Positions 34,266 to 43,747 are shown, counted from the stretch's first letter. The stretch: DNA of 52,460 nt from Dysgonamonadaceae bacterium (GCA_031275735.1 JAISOJ010000001.1:1-52460); one strand, 5' to 3'. The notes: generated by a model not told the origin, from the letters alone. Made by a program: numbers and translations.

Positions 34266-34317
34266 GAAAACCAAAGTGATCCGGAAATTTTTCTCCGGAG
34301 AGTTTTGGTTTTCGTTT
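34266..34317 (+). terminator. Terminator after the protease gene
   Basis: GAAAACCAAA (34266-34275) pairs with TTTGGTTTTC (34304-34313), with an inner CCGG/CCGG stem, and is followed by GTTTTC. The A-rich flank on the other side could let it stop minus-strand transcripts too. Confidence 0.7.
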
Positions 34318-34419
34318 TCTAGTGATAGAATCTAAACGGAGTGATGAAAGAAACTTTTCGAGCAGGCGGTTATCAAATTTTTCGAGAACATACCAGTCAG
34401 GCAAGAGTTGGAAACGTTT

Positions 34420-34439
34420 CTATACTATGCTCGGTATAG
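34420..34439. repeat. Copy 1 of an 18-nt repeat shared with 50917-50934
   Basis: CTATACTATGCTCGGTATAG has 6-bp self-complementary ends. Bases 34421-34438 recur exactly, in reverse orientation, at 50917-50934; in both copies a TTATTACAC motif flanks it. Both are between genes. It lies next to a 10-bp palindrome (GAAACGTTTC, 34411-34420). Confidence 0.6.
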
Positions 34440-34497
34440 TGTAATAATCAAGATTTAATCTGACAGTTACAAAAAATTATATTGTTCTTTGACTTTT

Positions 34498-37047
34498 TTA
34501 CTCGAACTCTACAACGGTAATTCCGGCGCCGCCAAACTGAACATGTTCGTCTTGAAACCGTTTGATTCCGTCTACCGTTTTCAGATAATCGCGAACAATT
34601 TGCCGTAAAGCGCCGCTCCCCGTCCCGTGAAGGATACGGACTCGTCCGGCATTGCATTGGATAGCATCGTCGATATAATAAGTAACTGTTAGCAAAGCTT
34701 CTTCGCTCCGCATTCCTCGAATATCAATTTCCGGTTTGAATTGTAATTTTGTTTTCGATAGGGAATCGGAAGCATTGGAGGAAATAACGGAATGTTGTAT
34801 TGTTCCTTTCTTGATTTGATTGTTACTGATTTTTTCGATTTGTTCTGTCTTGACGGTTGTTTTAATTGATCCGAAAGCAATGACCAAGGTTTTATCTTTT
34901 TTTTCAATCACTTCGCCGACTGCTCCCTGGCTTTTTATTCTGACAGCATCTCCCACTTCGATGATTTCCGAATTGAAAACCGGTTGCCGTTCCGGCTTTT
35001 TGTTCCTCTTCCGCGCTTCTCTGTCCTTTATTTTATTGATTTTACGAACGATTTCATTTTCCGTATCCGCTTCTTCTTTTAATGATTCTTTGAACGCTTC
35101 CAACGACCGACGGGTTTCCTTTGTTTTCTCTTTATCCGCTTGCGTTTCACGAATTTGTTTAATGGTATTTTCGATCCGGGCGTTAGCCTCTGAAAGTAAG
35201 CGTTCGGCTTCGGTTTTAGCTTGGGTAATCAATTCTTTTCTATGCATTTCCATCTTTTCCAAATTCGATTGGTAATGTTTGGTTAAGTCCTCCAAACGTT
35301 TTTCCTGTTGACGGATTTGCTGTCGTTTGGATTCCCAGTATCGTTTGTCACGAGCAATATCCAGTAAATATTTGTCCATGCTGACATAATCTTGTCCGAC
35401 CTTTTCGGAAGCTTCGGAAATGACGTCTTCCGGAAGACCAATTTTACGAGCGATTTCAACAGCGAACGACGACCCCGGATTGCCGATAGATAATTGGAAC
35501 AAAGGTTGCATCTTGTAACGATCATACAACATCGCTCCATTAACAACGCCTTCGCGCCCTTCAGCGAAGATTTTCAGGTTATGGTAATGTGTCGTGATAA
35601 CGCCAAAGCTGCCTTTTTCGTTGAAACGATGAAGCAAGGCTTCTGCAATAGCCCCGCCGATTTGAGGCTCGGTGCCGCTTCCGAATTCATCAATTAAAAT
35701 CAGAGAATCCGGACGTGCGTTTTTAAGCATGAACTTCATATTGGTCAGGTGTGAACTGTAAGTCGATAAATCGTTTTCGATGGATTGTTCATCCCCTATA
35801 TCCAAGAAAATATCGTTGAAAATACCCACCTGTGAACGTTCGTTAACCGGAATCAATAAGCCCGATTGCAACATGTATTGCAATAAGCCTACCGTTTTGA
35901 GAAGAACCGATTTACCGCCGGCGTTGGGTCCGGAGATAATCAGGATTCTTTGGTTTATTCGACTTCCGTTTTCCTGCTTCCGTTTCTCTATCCCTTTTTC
36001 TTCATACTCCTTTCTCCTCACTCCTTCTTCCGCGCCTCCTTCGAGTTTGATATCAAGCGGAACTACCGGTTTATTTTGTTTTCTGTGCGAAAGATACAAC
36101 AAAGGATGAACCGCTCCCATCCAGTTGATTTTCGGTCGGGATTCTACAATGGGAGAAATAGCTTCTACTTCGATAGCAAACAATGCTTTGGCTCGAATAA
36201 AATCAATGACGCCTAAGAATTGATAAGAAATCTCAATTTTCGGTATCAAGGGGCGAATTTGATCGGTAAAAGCTGTGAGAATACAGACAATTTCGCGTTT
36301 TTCCTTGCTTTCCAGTTCACGAATTTTATTATTTGCTTCAACTACTTCGGCAGGTTCGATGAAAACCGTTTTACCGGTAGCCGATTCGTCGTGGACAATT
36401 CCCTTGAGTTTGCGTTTGTAAGCAGGTGAAACGGGAATCATCAAACGCCCGTCGCGCAGGGTCGGCGTCGCCTCCTTATCAACGAAGCCTTCCGATTGCG
36501 CAGTGCGTAAAATGCTTTGCAAAGTATGGGATATACTATTGGCCGTTTGGGTTAACTGTTTCCGGATATCCGCCAAAGCGGGTGAAGCGCTGTCTTTTAC
36601 TTTTCCAAATTTATCCAAGATGGCATTGATTTGCTTAATCAATTGGGGAAAAGAAGGAACGTCTGCCGCCAATGCTTGCAAATGAGGGTAAATCGGATTA
36701 TCCGATTCTTGTTTCAATTGAAAGAAGCGGAGAATTTCGTCGATGGTTTCCATCGAACGAAGAATATCAAACAACTCTTTTTCAATCAGATAAGCTCCTT
36801 CAATTCGAATCTTTTTCAAGGCGCCGCGAACATCGTAAAAATAGTTGACAGGGAAACGGTCTTCCTCTCGAATAATCCGGATAAATTCCTGTGTTTGGTA
36901 CAATTGAGTTTGGATAAAATCAACGTTGGAAGAAAAAAACATGGCTGCAACTTTTTCTTCTCCGAGCGAGGATAAACATCGAGCGGTAATTAATTGCCGT
37001 ATCTTATCGAAACCTATTTTTTGCTCAAAATTTTCGGGATATATCAT
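34498..37047 (-). CDS. mutS2: MutS2 endonuclease/ATPase
   Basis: An 849-residue MutS2-family protein. It has the lever and clamp helices (about 100-310), the ATPase with Walker A (SGPNAGGKSVLLKT), Walker B region SLILIDEFGSGTEP, long coiled coil (about 555-660), KOW-like strands, and a C-terminal Smr nuclease domain (IDIRGMRSEEAL, then LHGTGSGALR). It lacks the mismatch-recognition domain of MutS. Recent work in other bacteria ties MutS2 to rescue of collided ribosomes as well as to suppression of recombination. It begins 2 bp after iorB, so it is the third gene of the ior operon. Confidence 0.95.
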   Translation of the reverse strand: MIYPENFEQKIGFDKIRQLITARCLSSLGEEKVAAMFFSSNVDFIQTQLYQTQEFIRIIREEDRFPVNYFYDVRGALKKIRIEGAYLIEKELFDILRSMETIDEILRFFQLKQESDNPIYPHLQALAADVPSFPQLIKQINAILDKFGKVKDSASPALADIRKQLTQTANSISHTLQSILRTAQSEGFVDKEATPTLRDGRLMIPVSPAYKRKLKGIVHDESATGKTVFIEPAEVVEANNKIRELESKEKREIVCILTAFTDQIRPLIPKIEISYQFLGVIDFIRAKALFAIEVEAISPIVESRPKINWMGAVHPLLYLSHRKQNKPVVPLDIKLEGGAEEGVRRKEYEEKGIEKRKQENGSRINQRILIISGPNAGGKSVLLKTVGLLQYMLQSGLLIPVNERSQVGIFNDIFLDIGDEQSIENDLSTYSSHLTNMKFMLKNARPDSLILIDEFGSGTEPQIGGAIAEALLHRFNEKGSFGVITTHYHNLKIFAEGREGVVNGAMLYDRYKMQPLFQLSIGNPGSSFAVEIARKIGLPEDVISEASEKVGQDYVSMDKYLLDIARDKRYWESKRQQIRQQEKRLEDLTKHYQSNLEKMEMHRKELITQAKTEAERLLSEANARIENTIKQIRETQADKEKTKETRRSLEAFKESLKEEADTENEIVRKINKIKDREARKRNKKPERQPVFNSEIIEVGDAVRIKSQGAVGEVIEKKDKTLVIAFGSIKTTVKTEQIEKISNNQIKKGTIQHSVISSNASDSLSKTKLQFKPEIDIRGMRSEEALLTVTYYIDDAIQCNAGRVRILHGTGSGALRQIVRDYLKTVDGIKRFQDEHVQFGGAGITVVEFE

Positions 37048-37049
37048 AA

Positions 37050-37628
37050 TTAGTGTTCAACTGCACACTTTTTCCCTGCTCGCAATGCGTTCAAATTCAT
37101 TTCTACTATTTCCTGCCCTTTTCGTTCGAATATCTGCCGGATACCGCTTTCCAATTTAGCAAAATCAATTCCTATATAGGGAGATGCAGATCCCAATAAA
37201 ACCACATTACCGGAACGGGGCGTACCTAAATCCTTGGCTATTTGTTCCGTATTCAAAATGACTTTATTAGGTAAGCGGTTGTATTCTTCCAACAATTTTT
37301 CCATTTCCGGATAATTGGAAATATTTTCATAAGGCTTGCTATTTGTTACTACCCAACCGTCTTTTTTCAAATAATGCAAATGACGCAAAGTCTCCATAGG
37401 TTCGAGCGAGATGATAATGTCTGCGCTTCCTAAAGGAATCAAGTCGGAAGCGACTGGTTGATCGCTGATTCTCAAATGCGACTGAACATCGCCTCCCCGT
37501 TGACTCATTCCATGTACTTCGGATTGTTTCATATAAAGATCAGCTTCCAGAGCAGCTTTCCCAATAACGGCGGCAATAGAAAGAATACCTTGACCGCCGA
37601 CTCCCGCTAAAATTATATCTGTTTTCAT
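37050..37628 (-). CDS. iorB: Indolepyruvate ferredoxin oxidoreductase, beta subunit
   Basis: A 192-residue pyruvate-ferredoxin-oxidoreductase gamma-type domain: GVGGQGILSIAAVIGKAAL at the N-terminus, SQRGGDVQSHLR in the CoA/ketoacid loop. With IorA (16 bp upstream) it oxidises aryl pyruvates (from Trp, Phe, Tyr) to aryl-acetyl-CoA with reduction of ferredoxin. This is an anaerobic amino-acid fermentation step. Full length for Bacteroidetes versions. Confidence 0.92.
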   Translation of the reverse strand: MKTDIILAGVGGQGILSIAAVIGKAALEADLYMKQSEVHGMSQRGGDVQSHLRISDQPVASDLIPLGSADIIISLEPMETLRHLHYLKKDGWVVTNSKPYENISNYPEMEKLLEEYNRLPNKVILNTEQIAKDLGTPRSGNVVLLGSASPYIGIDFAKLESGIRQIFERKGQEIVEMNLNALRAGKKCAVEH

Positions 37629-37644
37629 TGATTAATCATTTTTT

Positions 37645-39288
37645 TTAATTATTCTTATTTTTTGCTTTTGCTTTTCTCGCATGTGTTTGGATACATTCTC
37701 TACAAGGAACAATTACCGAAACGCCTTGATATTCTATTTCTTTGCGAATGATTTTTTTCATTTCTTCGTAATTTTTTTTCAAAGGAACAATTTCCAGCAA
37801 ATGTTCCGGACTTACACCTATACCCTTGCAAATAGAATGAATACGTCCTGTGGCAGCCGATTCTTGCCCGCCGGTCATACCAGTCGTTTCGTTATCGGAA
37901 ATAATAATCAGCACATTAGCGTTTGCATTGACACAATCCAAAAGACCGGTCATTCCCGAATGCGTAAAAGTCGAATCGCCAATGACTGCTACCGACGGAA
38001 AAATACCCGCTTCGGCGGCGCCTTTAGCCATAGTAATGGACGCGCCCATGTCGATGCAGGAATCAATAGCGCGGAAAGGTGGTAAGGCTCCCAAGGTATA
38101 ACAACCAATATCACTGAACACCTTAGCTCCTTCGTATTCTCTTAACACTTCATTCAAAGCTTCGTATACATCGCGATGACCGCAGCCTGCGCACAAAGCG
38201 GGCGGACGTGATTCAACAACTGCCGGCGTTTGATAATAGGAAGCTACTTCCATTCCTAACGCCTTTCGGACGCTATCAGGAGTCAATTCTCCATCGCGAG
38301 GAAGCGTTCCGTCTAAACGACCGTGTATCTTTAATCCGATTCCCAAATAGCCTTTCAATTGTTCTTCCACAACCGGGTATCCGTCTTCCAAAACCAGGAT
38401 TTCATCGCAAGCTTCAGTTAATTGAAACAATTGTTTTCGAGGAAGTGGATACTGGCTGATTTTCAACACAGGATTTTCAAATCCGTCCGGATAATTTTCA
38501 CGTAAATAATTAAAAGCAATACCACAAGCCACAATACCTAAACGGCATTTTTTGTGTGCTGCATTCATATTTTCGTTATCGAGCGAATCGGATAATCCGA
38601 ATAATTGATTGTATTTGGATGTTTCGGAAGCCTGGAGAAATTCTTTTTGTTTTTTGAGTAGAGCCTTGAAACGTTGACGAGCAATGACCGGCAACAAAAT
38701 ATATTTCATGGGCGCATCTTTTTCCAACCGGATAGGATTTTGCACTTTCGGTTCACGAGTTTGAACTCCTGCACGCGAATGTGCCATACGAGTTGTAATG
38801 CGGAACAGAATAGGATATCCCCATTTTTCGGACCAATCATATCCTTCATAAATCATATCGTAGGCTTCTTGTTGATTGGAAGGTTCGAAAATCGGGAGCA
38901 TGGCAAAATTTCCATATGTCCTATTATCTTGCTCGTTTTGAGATGAATGCATAGATGGATCGTCAGCTGTAACAATAATCATTCCTCCGTTGATACCCGA
39001 CATAGCAACGTTCATAAAAGCATCAGCAGCTACGTTTAATCCCACATGCTTCATGCACGAAAGCGTCCGCTTTCCGGCATATGACATTCCTAAAGCGGTT
39101 TCTACGGCTGTTTTTTCATTGCTACACCATTTGGAATAAATACCCCGTTTTTGAGCGGTTGGAGAGTTCTGGATGTACTCGGTAATTTCGGTTGAAGGCG
39201 TTCCCGGATAAGAATAAACGCCCGATAAACCCGCGTCGATTGCGGCTTGGGCAATAGCTTCGTCTCCTAAAAATAATTGTTTCTTCAT
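37645..39288 (-). CDS. iorA: Indolepyruvate ferredoxin oxidoreductase, alpha subunit (no ferredoxin domain)
   Basis: A 547-residue protein with the pyrimidine domain first (GDEAIAQAAIDAG; YPGTPSTEIT) and the TPP-binding domain later (CAGCGHRD near residue 372, and GDSTFTHSGMTGLLD). Archaeal IorA ends in an 8-Cys ferredoxin domain; this protein stops after VPCRECIQTHARK with only two Cys there. The absence of the 4Fe-4S domain is seen also in Bacteroidales homologs as I recall, so electrons must leave through another carrier or subunit. A good promoter lies just upstream (39314-39343). It heads the iorA-iorB-mutS2 operon. Confidence 0.92.
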   Translation of the reverse strand: MKKQLFLGDEAIAQAAIDAGLSGVYSYPGTPSTEITEYIQNSPTAQKRGIYSKWCSNEKTAVETALGMSYAGKRTLSCMKHVGLNVAADAFMNVAMSGINGGMIIVTADDPSMHSSQNEQDNRTYGNFAMLPIFEPSNQQEAYDMIYEGYDWSEKWGYPILFRITTRMAHSRAGVQTREPKVQNPIRLEKDAPMKYILLPVIARQRFKALLKKQKEFLQASETSKYNQLFGLSDSLDNENMNAAHKKCRLGIVACGIAFNYLRENYPDGFENPVLKISQYPLPRKQLFQLTEACDEILVLEDGYPVVEEQLKGYLGIGLKIHGRLDGTLPRDGELTPDSVRKALGMEVASYYQTPAVVESRPPALCAGCGHRDVYEALNEVLREYEGAKVFSDIGCYTLGALPPFRAIDSCIDMGASITMAKGAAEAGIFPSVAVIGDSTFTHSGMTGLLDCVNANANVLIIISDNETTGMTGGQESAATGRIHSICKGIGVSPEHLLEIVPLKKNYEEMKKIIRKEIEYQGVSVIVPCRECIQTHARKAKAKNKNN

Positions 39289-39313
39289 GTAAATTAAATT
39301 AAAAAGTAATGAA

Positions 39314-39343
39314 CAAAGGTAATGAATTTCTATCTATTTCAAA
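39314..39343 (-). promoter_or_regulatory. Promoter of the iorA-iorB-mutS2 operon
   Basis: On the minus strand TTTG (39340-39343), 18 bp, TACCTTTG (39314-39321). Consensus in both boxes. Start near 39308, leader about 20 nt. Confidence 0.7.
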
Positions 39344-39423
39344 ATTTATACTTATTTTTGTTTTTAAATGTAGGCATGAGCAGCTATATTAAATTGTAAT
39401 AATTGTATAATATTTGTATTATT

Positions 39424-40599
39424 ATGGATAATTTTAAATTTTGGAGTCCTACCGAATTTATATTCGGTAAAAACACCGTCAAACATGTAGGCGCTTTAAT
39501 CAAAAAGTATGGCGGTACGAAAGTATTGGTTCATTACGGCAGTCAATTTGCTGTTAAAAGCGGTCTTCTGGCGGAAGTAAAGAATTATTTGCGTGATGAA
39601 TTTATCGACTATGTTACTTTAGGCGGCGTGCAACCCAATCCGGTTGATACCTTAGTGTATAAGGGTATTGAATTGTGTCGGAAAGAAAATGTTAATTTCA
39701 TTTTGGCGGTAGGTGGAGGAAGTGTTATTGATTCTGCTAAAGCCATTGCCGCCGGAGTTCCTTATGCCGGCGATTTCTGGAATTTTTTCGACGGCAAAGT
39801 GACGATCAACCGGTCATTGCCGGTAGCGACTGTTTTGACTATTCCTGCAGCGGGTAGTGAAGGTTCTCCCAACACAGTAATTACCAAAGAAGAAGGAGCT
39901 TTAAAACGAGGACATGGAAGCCCTCTTCTCCGCCCCGTTTTTTCTATTATGGACCCTGTATTAACTTTTACTTTACCGGCTAGCCAAACAGCCAATGGTA
40001 TCGCAGACATGATGGCACACGTAATGGAACGCTATTTTACCCAAACGTCCGGCGTAGAAGTGACCGACCGGTTGTGTGAAGCGGTTTTATTAGCGATAAT
40101 CAAAGAAGCGCCGGTTGTATTGAGAGAACCGGAAAACTACGATTCCCGCGCCAACATTATGTGGGCAGGAACTATTGCCCACAATGGGATATGCGGCGTT
40201 GGACGAGAAGAAGATTGGGCCACACATGGTTTGGAACATGAATTATCCGCTTTGTATAATGTGGCTCATGGCGCCGGTTTGGCAGTTATGTTTCCGGCTT
40301 GGATGCAATATGTATATACTTCCGGAATCGACCGGTTTGTACAATTTGCCATACGCGTCTGGGGTATCGAAGATACCGGCAATAAAAAAGAAACGGCTTT
40401 AAAAGGTATTCAAGCTTTGAAAGATTTCTTTTCGTCTCTTGGGCTGCCGGTTAATTTTGAGCAATTAGGCGCTAAAAAAGATGATATCGATCAATTGATT
40501 TGTAAATTGAAAATCAATTCGGGCGGAGCTTTAGGTAATTTCCGCCGGTTAGACATGGCGGATGCACGGGCTATTTTTGAGATTGCAGCAAAAAGCTAA
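39424..40599 (+). CDS. Iron-containing alcohol dehydrogenase (BDH/YqhD type)
   Basis: A 391-residue group III alcohol dehydrogenase. The N-terminal start is FWSPTEFIFGKNT; NAD(P)-binding GGGSVIDSAKAIA; metal-binding region with Asp/His in DMMAHVMERYF, and the later His motif (HELSALYNVAHGAGLAVM). These proteins reduce aldehydes to alcohols, often butanol-type, with NADPH, consistent with fermentation. The ATG at 39424 is preferred; an earlier in-frame ATG at 39403 adds seven atypical residues. It stands as a single gene, divergent from the ior operon; a TATTTTTG at 39353-39360 is a possible promoter element. Physiological substrate unknown. Confidence 0.93.
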   Translation: MDNFKFWSPTEFIFGKNTVKHVGALIKKYGGTKVLVHYGSQFAVKSGLLAEVKNYLRDEFIDYVTLGGVQPNPVDTLVYKGIELCRKENVNFILAVGGGSVIDSAKAIAAGVPYAGDFWNFFDGKVTINRSLPVATVLTIPAAGSEGSPNTVITKEEGALKRGHGSPLLRPVFSIMDPVLTFTLPASQTANGIADMMAHVMERYFTQTSGVEVTDRLCEAVLLAIIKEAPVVLREPENYDSRANIMWAGTIAHNGICGVGREEDWATHGLEHELSALYNVAHGAGLAVMFPAWMQYVYTSGIDRFVQFAIRVWGIEDTGNKKETALKGIQALKDFFSSLGLPVNFEQLGAKKDDIDQLICKLKINSGGALGNFRRLDMADARAIFEIAAKS

Positions 40600-40881
40600 A
40601 AGAGCATAGATCAATACCTAATGCCACCGTAAATAATAAAATGGTTATCCGCAATACGTCCTATGAAATATAACAAGATTCATAAAATCAAATAATAGTA
40701 TCAATTATTGAATTTTAATATCTTCGCAACAGATATACGAGAGATACTGTCTATATGCTTCAATTCAACCATTTTGTCTACCGGCAGGCGAAGAGACCAT
40801 TAAGCAAATCCGGCGGACAGCTCGCTATAGCGATATCAATCTTGCCTCGGCAACTACGTCTATCTTTTTTTCATATTGCGT

Positions 40882-41178
40882 CTACAGAGGCTCGCAATGT
40901 AGAAACGGTGTATAAAAGGGGGTATGCCCCCTTGTCGAATCATTTCTTGATGACTGCCCGAATAAAACAGATGATTGGTAGTAGCAAAAATTCAGCAAAT
41001 GCTTTTCTTCTTTTCTTTTGACTGACTTTTGGTCCTCACTTCCGTAGCCGATTTGCGCATTTCTTCTAATGAAATTCCGCACGGTTTTGAGTTGATTTTT
41101 ATCGCCAATCTGTTCATTTCCAAGAATGATACGCGGCATCGGTCCCGTACCGCTAATAGTTAATGTCCCGTCGGACAA
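40882..41178 (-). pseudogene. Possible remnant of a BspA-like leucine-rich repeat protein
   Basis: The frame opens, without ATG, as SDGTLTISGTGPMP (41134-41178), which is the characteristic lead-in of Bacteroidales BspA-type surface repeats. It then loses all similarity. A stop lies just upstream, so it cannot be expressed from further up. I read it as a decayed fragment; the rest of the open frame is probably chance. Confidence 0.35.
40914..40932. repeat. GC-rich hairpin
   Basis: Seven-bp stem AAGGGGG / CCCCCTT around GTATG. No T run follows on either strand. It could be a repeat unit or a two-way transcription block between the convergent alcohol dehydrogenase and murF genes. Confidence 0.5.
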
Positions 41179-41192
41179 TTTTTAAGGCTATT

Positions 41193-42485
41193 TTACAGAA
41201 AATCAATGGTTTTCTCCAACTGGTTTCCGCGCGACCCTTTTATTAATAGGGTATAACCTTTGATTTCTATTCCGGCAAGATAACTTATCAAATCAGTTGT
41301 TTGTTGGAAAACCGTCCACTCTTCGGGAAGTCCCGTTAATTTCGTGAACCCTTCTCCTACTAAAATAACTCGGTCGATTTTGTTTTGAATTAGGATTTCG
41401 ACAATTTTTCGGTGTTCCTTTTCGCTGTATTTTCCCAACTCTCTCATTTCCCCCAGTATCACCATACGGGGAGATACCGGCAAAGAAAGAAAGTTATCCA
41501 ATGCAGCTTCCATACTGCTCGGATTAGCGTTGTACGCATCGATAATCAATTGGTTTCTATCGGTCTTTCGACTTTGCGAACGGTTGTTCAAGGGAATATA
41601 ATTTTCAATGGCTTGGTTGATTCGTTGATTTTCAATTTTGAAATAAGAAGCGATACAAATAGCTGCCAATACATTTTCAAAATTATAAGTTCCTGCCAAA
41701 GCCGTTTTTATTTCGTACGTTTCTTCATTTTTCGTCCATTTCAAATGGAGATAAGGCGAAGATTTCGTGATTGTACCGTAAACAAAAGCTTCTTGCGTCG
41801 TTCCATAATATACGGTGGAAAGGTAATCGGACAAACCTCTCAATAGTGGATTATCCGAATTGCAAAATATTATTCCGCCTTTTTCGCGGAGAAAATCGTA
41901 AAGTTCGGTTTTTGTTCGAACAACGCCTTCAAAAGAGCCGAATCCTTCCAGATGGGCTTTTCCCAGGTTGGTGATCAGGCCATAATCCGGTTCGGCAATC
42001 CGGCACAAATTCCGGATTTCGCCCGGATGATTCGCTCCCATTTCAATAACGGCGAAAGCATGTCCGGATTGTAATTGCAACAAAGTCAAGGGGACGCCTA
42101 TATGGTTATTTAAATTTCCCTGTGTATAAAGGACAGGGTATTGAGACGATAGAGCGGCTGCTATTAGTTCCTTTGTCGTCGTTTTACCGTTCGTTCCGGT
42201 AATTGCAATTACCGGCTTTTTCAATTGCTTGCGATGGTAATTCGCCAAATCTTGCAAAGACCGAAGAGCGTCATCGACTTTGATAATTCGTTCCGATCGA
42301 GGTAGATTGTTTCGATCGCCCACCGCGTAAGCCGCACCGCTTTCGAGAGCTTGTTCGATATAATCGTTTCCATCAAATTTATCGCCTTTCAATGCGAAAA
42401 AAAGGGCATTACCCGGGCAATTCCGGCTGTCGGTCGATATTACCGGGTATTTTTGAAAAATAGAATAAAGTTCAGCGATATTCAT
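41193..42485 (-). CDS. murF: UDP-N-acetylmuramoyl-tripeptide--D-alanyl-D-alanine ligase
   Basis: A 430-residue Mur ligase. The N-terminal domain includes STDSRNCPGNALFFALKG; the ATP-binding motif is ITGTNGKTTTKE; NHIGVPLTLL and EMGANHPGEI are MurF hallmarks. The C-terminal domain has YNANPSSMEAAL. MurF adds D-Ala-D-Ala to UDP-MurNAc-tripeptide, the last cytoplasmic step of peptidoglycan precursor synthesis. In this window it is last in the START-LptF/G-ribBA-aminotransferase series, 39 bp after the aminotransferase, and not in a mur/fts cluster. Confidence 0.96.
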   Translation of the reverse strand: MNIAELYSIFQKYPVISTDSRNCPGNALFFALKGDKFDGNDYIEQALESGAAYAVGDRNNLPRSERIIKVDDALRSLQDLANYHRKQLKKPVIAITGTNGKTTTKELIAAALSSQYPVLYTQGNLNNHIGVPLTLLQLQSGHAFAVIEMGANHPGEIRNLCRIAEPDYGLITNLGKAHLEGFGSFEGVVRTKTELYDFLREKGGIIFCNSDNPLLRGLSDYLSTVYYGTTQEAFVYGTITKSSPYLHLKWTKNEETYEIKTALAGTYNFENVLAAICIASYFKIENQRINQAIENYIPLNNRSQSRKTDRNQLIIDAYNANPSSMEAALDNFLSLPVSPRMVILGEMRELGKYSEKEHRKIVEILIQNKIDRVILVGEGFTKLTGLPEEWTVFQQTTDLISYLAGIEIKGYTLLIKGSRGNQLEKTIDFL

Positions 42486-42524
42486 TTTGATGACACCCGT
42501 CTCTTTTTGTAAGAAACAATTCTT

Positions 42525-43718
42525 CTATTCCAACTTTTTCAAGGCTTCTTTCACTCTTTGCATAGCTTCTATCAATTGTTCGTCCGAAGTAGCATAAGAA
42601 AAACGGATGTAATTAGGTGCTCCGAAAGCCGAACCAGCCACAGCTGCTACATGTCCTTCTTCTAAAAGGAACATTGACAGGCTCGTAGAGTCTTCGATTT
42701 TTTTACCTTGGAACGATTTCCCGAAATATGCACTACAATCGGGGAATAAATAGAATGCTCCTTGCGGTTGATTTACTTTGAATCCGGGAATTTTTTTCGC
42801 TAATTCGACCATTAAGTTACGGCGTCGCTCGAACGCAGTACGCATCGTTTCCACACAATCTTGCTGACCCTTGTAGGCTGCTTCGGAAGCTTTTTGGGCA
42901 ATCGAATTTGGACCGGAAGTGTATTGCCCCTGCAATTTATTGCAAGCCGAAGCAATCCATTGGGGGGCGGCAATCCATCCCATGCGCCAACCGGTCATGG
43001 CATAGCCTTTGGATACGCCGTTAACCACCACTACCCTATTTCGGATTTCCGAAAACTGGGCGATGCTTTCATGTTTACCTATATAGTTGATATGTTCATA
43101 AATTTCATCGGAAATAATAACGATATCCGGATACTTAGCCAAAACGCCGGCTAAGCCCTCTAATTCTTCCCGAGTATACACGCTTCCCGTCGGATTGGAA
43201 GGCGAACAGAGGATAAGCGCTTTTGTTCGGCGAGTGATAGCTGCGTCCAATTGGGTCGGCGTGATTTTGAAATTTTGCCCTATATCGGCAGAAATGATCA
43301 CGTTGGTTCCTCCTGCCAATTTTACCATTTCCACATAGCTAACCCAATAGGGAGCCGGAACAACAACTTCGTCGCCCGGATCAATAATAGAAAGAATAAC
43401 ATTACAAATCGACTGCTTGGCGCCATTGGAACAAACAATTTGTTCGGGTTTGTAATCCAAGTTATTTTCCCGTTTCAGTTTATCCACAATAGCATTTCTC
43501 AGAGAAAGAAAACCCGAAACAGGCGAATAAAATGAAAAATTATCTTTTATCGCTTTATTAGCAGCATCTTTAATAAAATCGGGCGTATGAAAATCAGGTT
43601 CTCCTACGCTTAAATTGATTACATTAATCCCCTGTGCCTTTAATTCTTCGCTTTTTTGGGACATCGCCAAAGTTTCGGAAGGAGATAAAACGGCTAAACG
43701 TTCGGAAATTTGTGACAT
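42525..43718 (-). CDS. Class I pyridoxal-phosphate aminotransferase (aspartate aminotransferase type)
   Basis: A 397-residue fold-type I aminotransferase. The PLP Lys is in VNGVSKGYAMTGWRMGW, substrate-binding SPSNPTGSVY and final RFSYATSDE (Arg for carboxylate). These features mark the Igamma (thermophilic AspC/AspAT) subgroup, which transfers the amino group between aspartate and 2-oxoglutarate. Substrate preference is inferred. A -7 box TATCTTTG (43748-43755) precedes it, so it may have its own promoter besides read-through from ribBA. Confidence 0.92.
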   Translation of the reverse strand: MSQISERLAVLSPSETLAMSQKSEELKAQGINVINLSVGEPDFHTPDFIKDAANKAIKDNFSFYSPVSGFLSLRNAIVDKLKRENNLDYKPEQIVCSNGAKQSICNVILSIIDPGDEVVVPAPYWVSYVEMVKLAGGTNVIISADIGQNFKITPTQLDAAITRRTKALILCSPSNPTGSVYTREELEGLAGVLAKYPDIVIISDEIYEHINYIGKHESIAQFSEIRNRVVVVNGVSKGYAMTGWRMGWIAAPQWIASACNKLQGQYTSGPNSIAQKASEAAYKGQQDCVETMRTAFERRRNLMVELAKKIPGFKVNQPQGAFYLFPDCSAYFGKSFQGKKIEDSTSLSMFLLEEGHVAAVAGSAFGAPNYIRFSYATSDEQLIEAMQRVKEALKKLE

Positions 43719-43747
43719 ATTTTTATTCTAAAATTAAATTATGAATA

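Larger units (their letters stand above)
40600..41192. other. Decayed intergenic region between convergent genes
   Basis: Nearly 600 bases with no intact gene. It contains a 12-bp perfect palindrome TCGCTATAGCGA (40822-40833), a strong GC hairpin AAGGGGG-GTATG-CCCCCTT (40914-40932) without a T run, and a short minus-strand fragment resembling a BspA-like repeat protein (41134-41178). An 88-codon plus-strand frame (40755-41021) has no recognisable domain and is probably non-coding. The higher GC and mosaic look suggest repeat-derived or decayed DNA. Confidence 0.5.

Noticed and set aside
34820-35275. A 151-codon plus frame in mutS2.
   Set aside because: Antisense to the coiled-coil part of MutS2; Ser/Leu-rich shadow of charged codons.
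40755-41021. An 88-codon plus frame between convergent genes.
   Set aside because: No domain, spans the GC hairpin and palindrome; more likely repeat-derived DNA.
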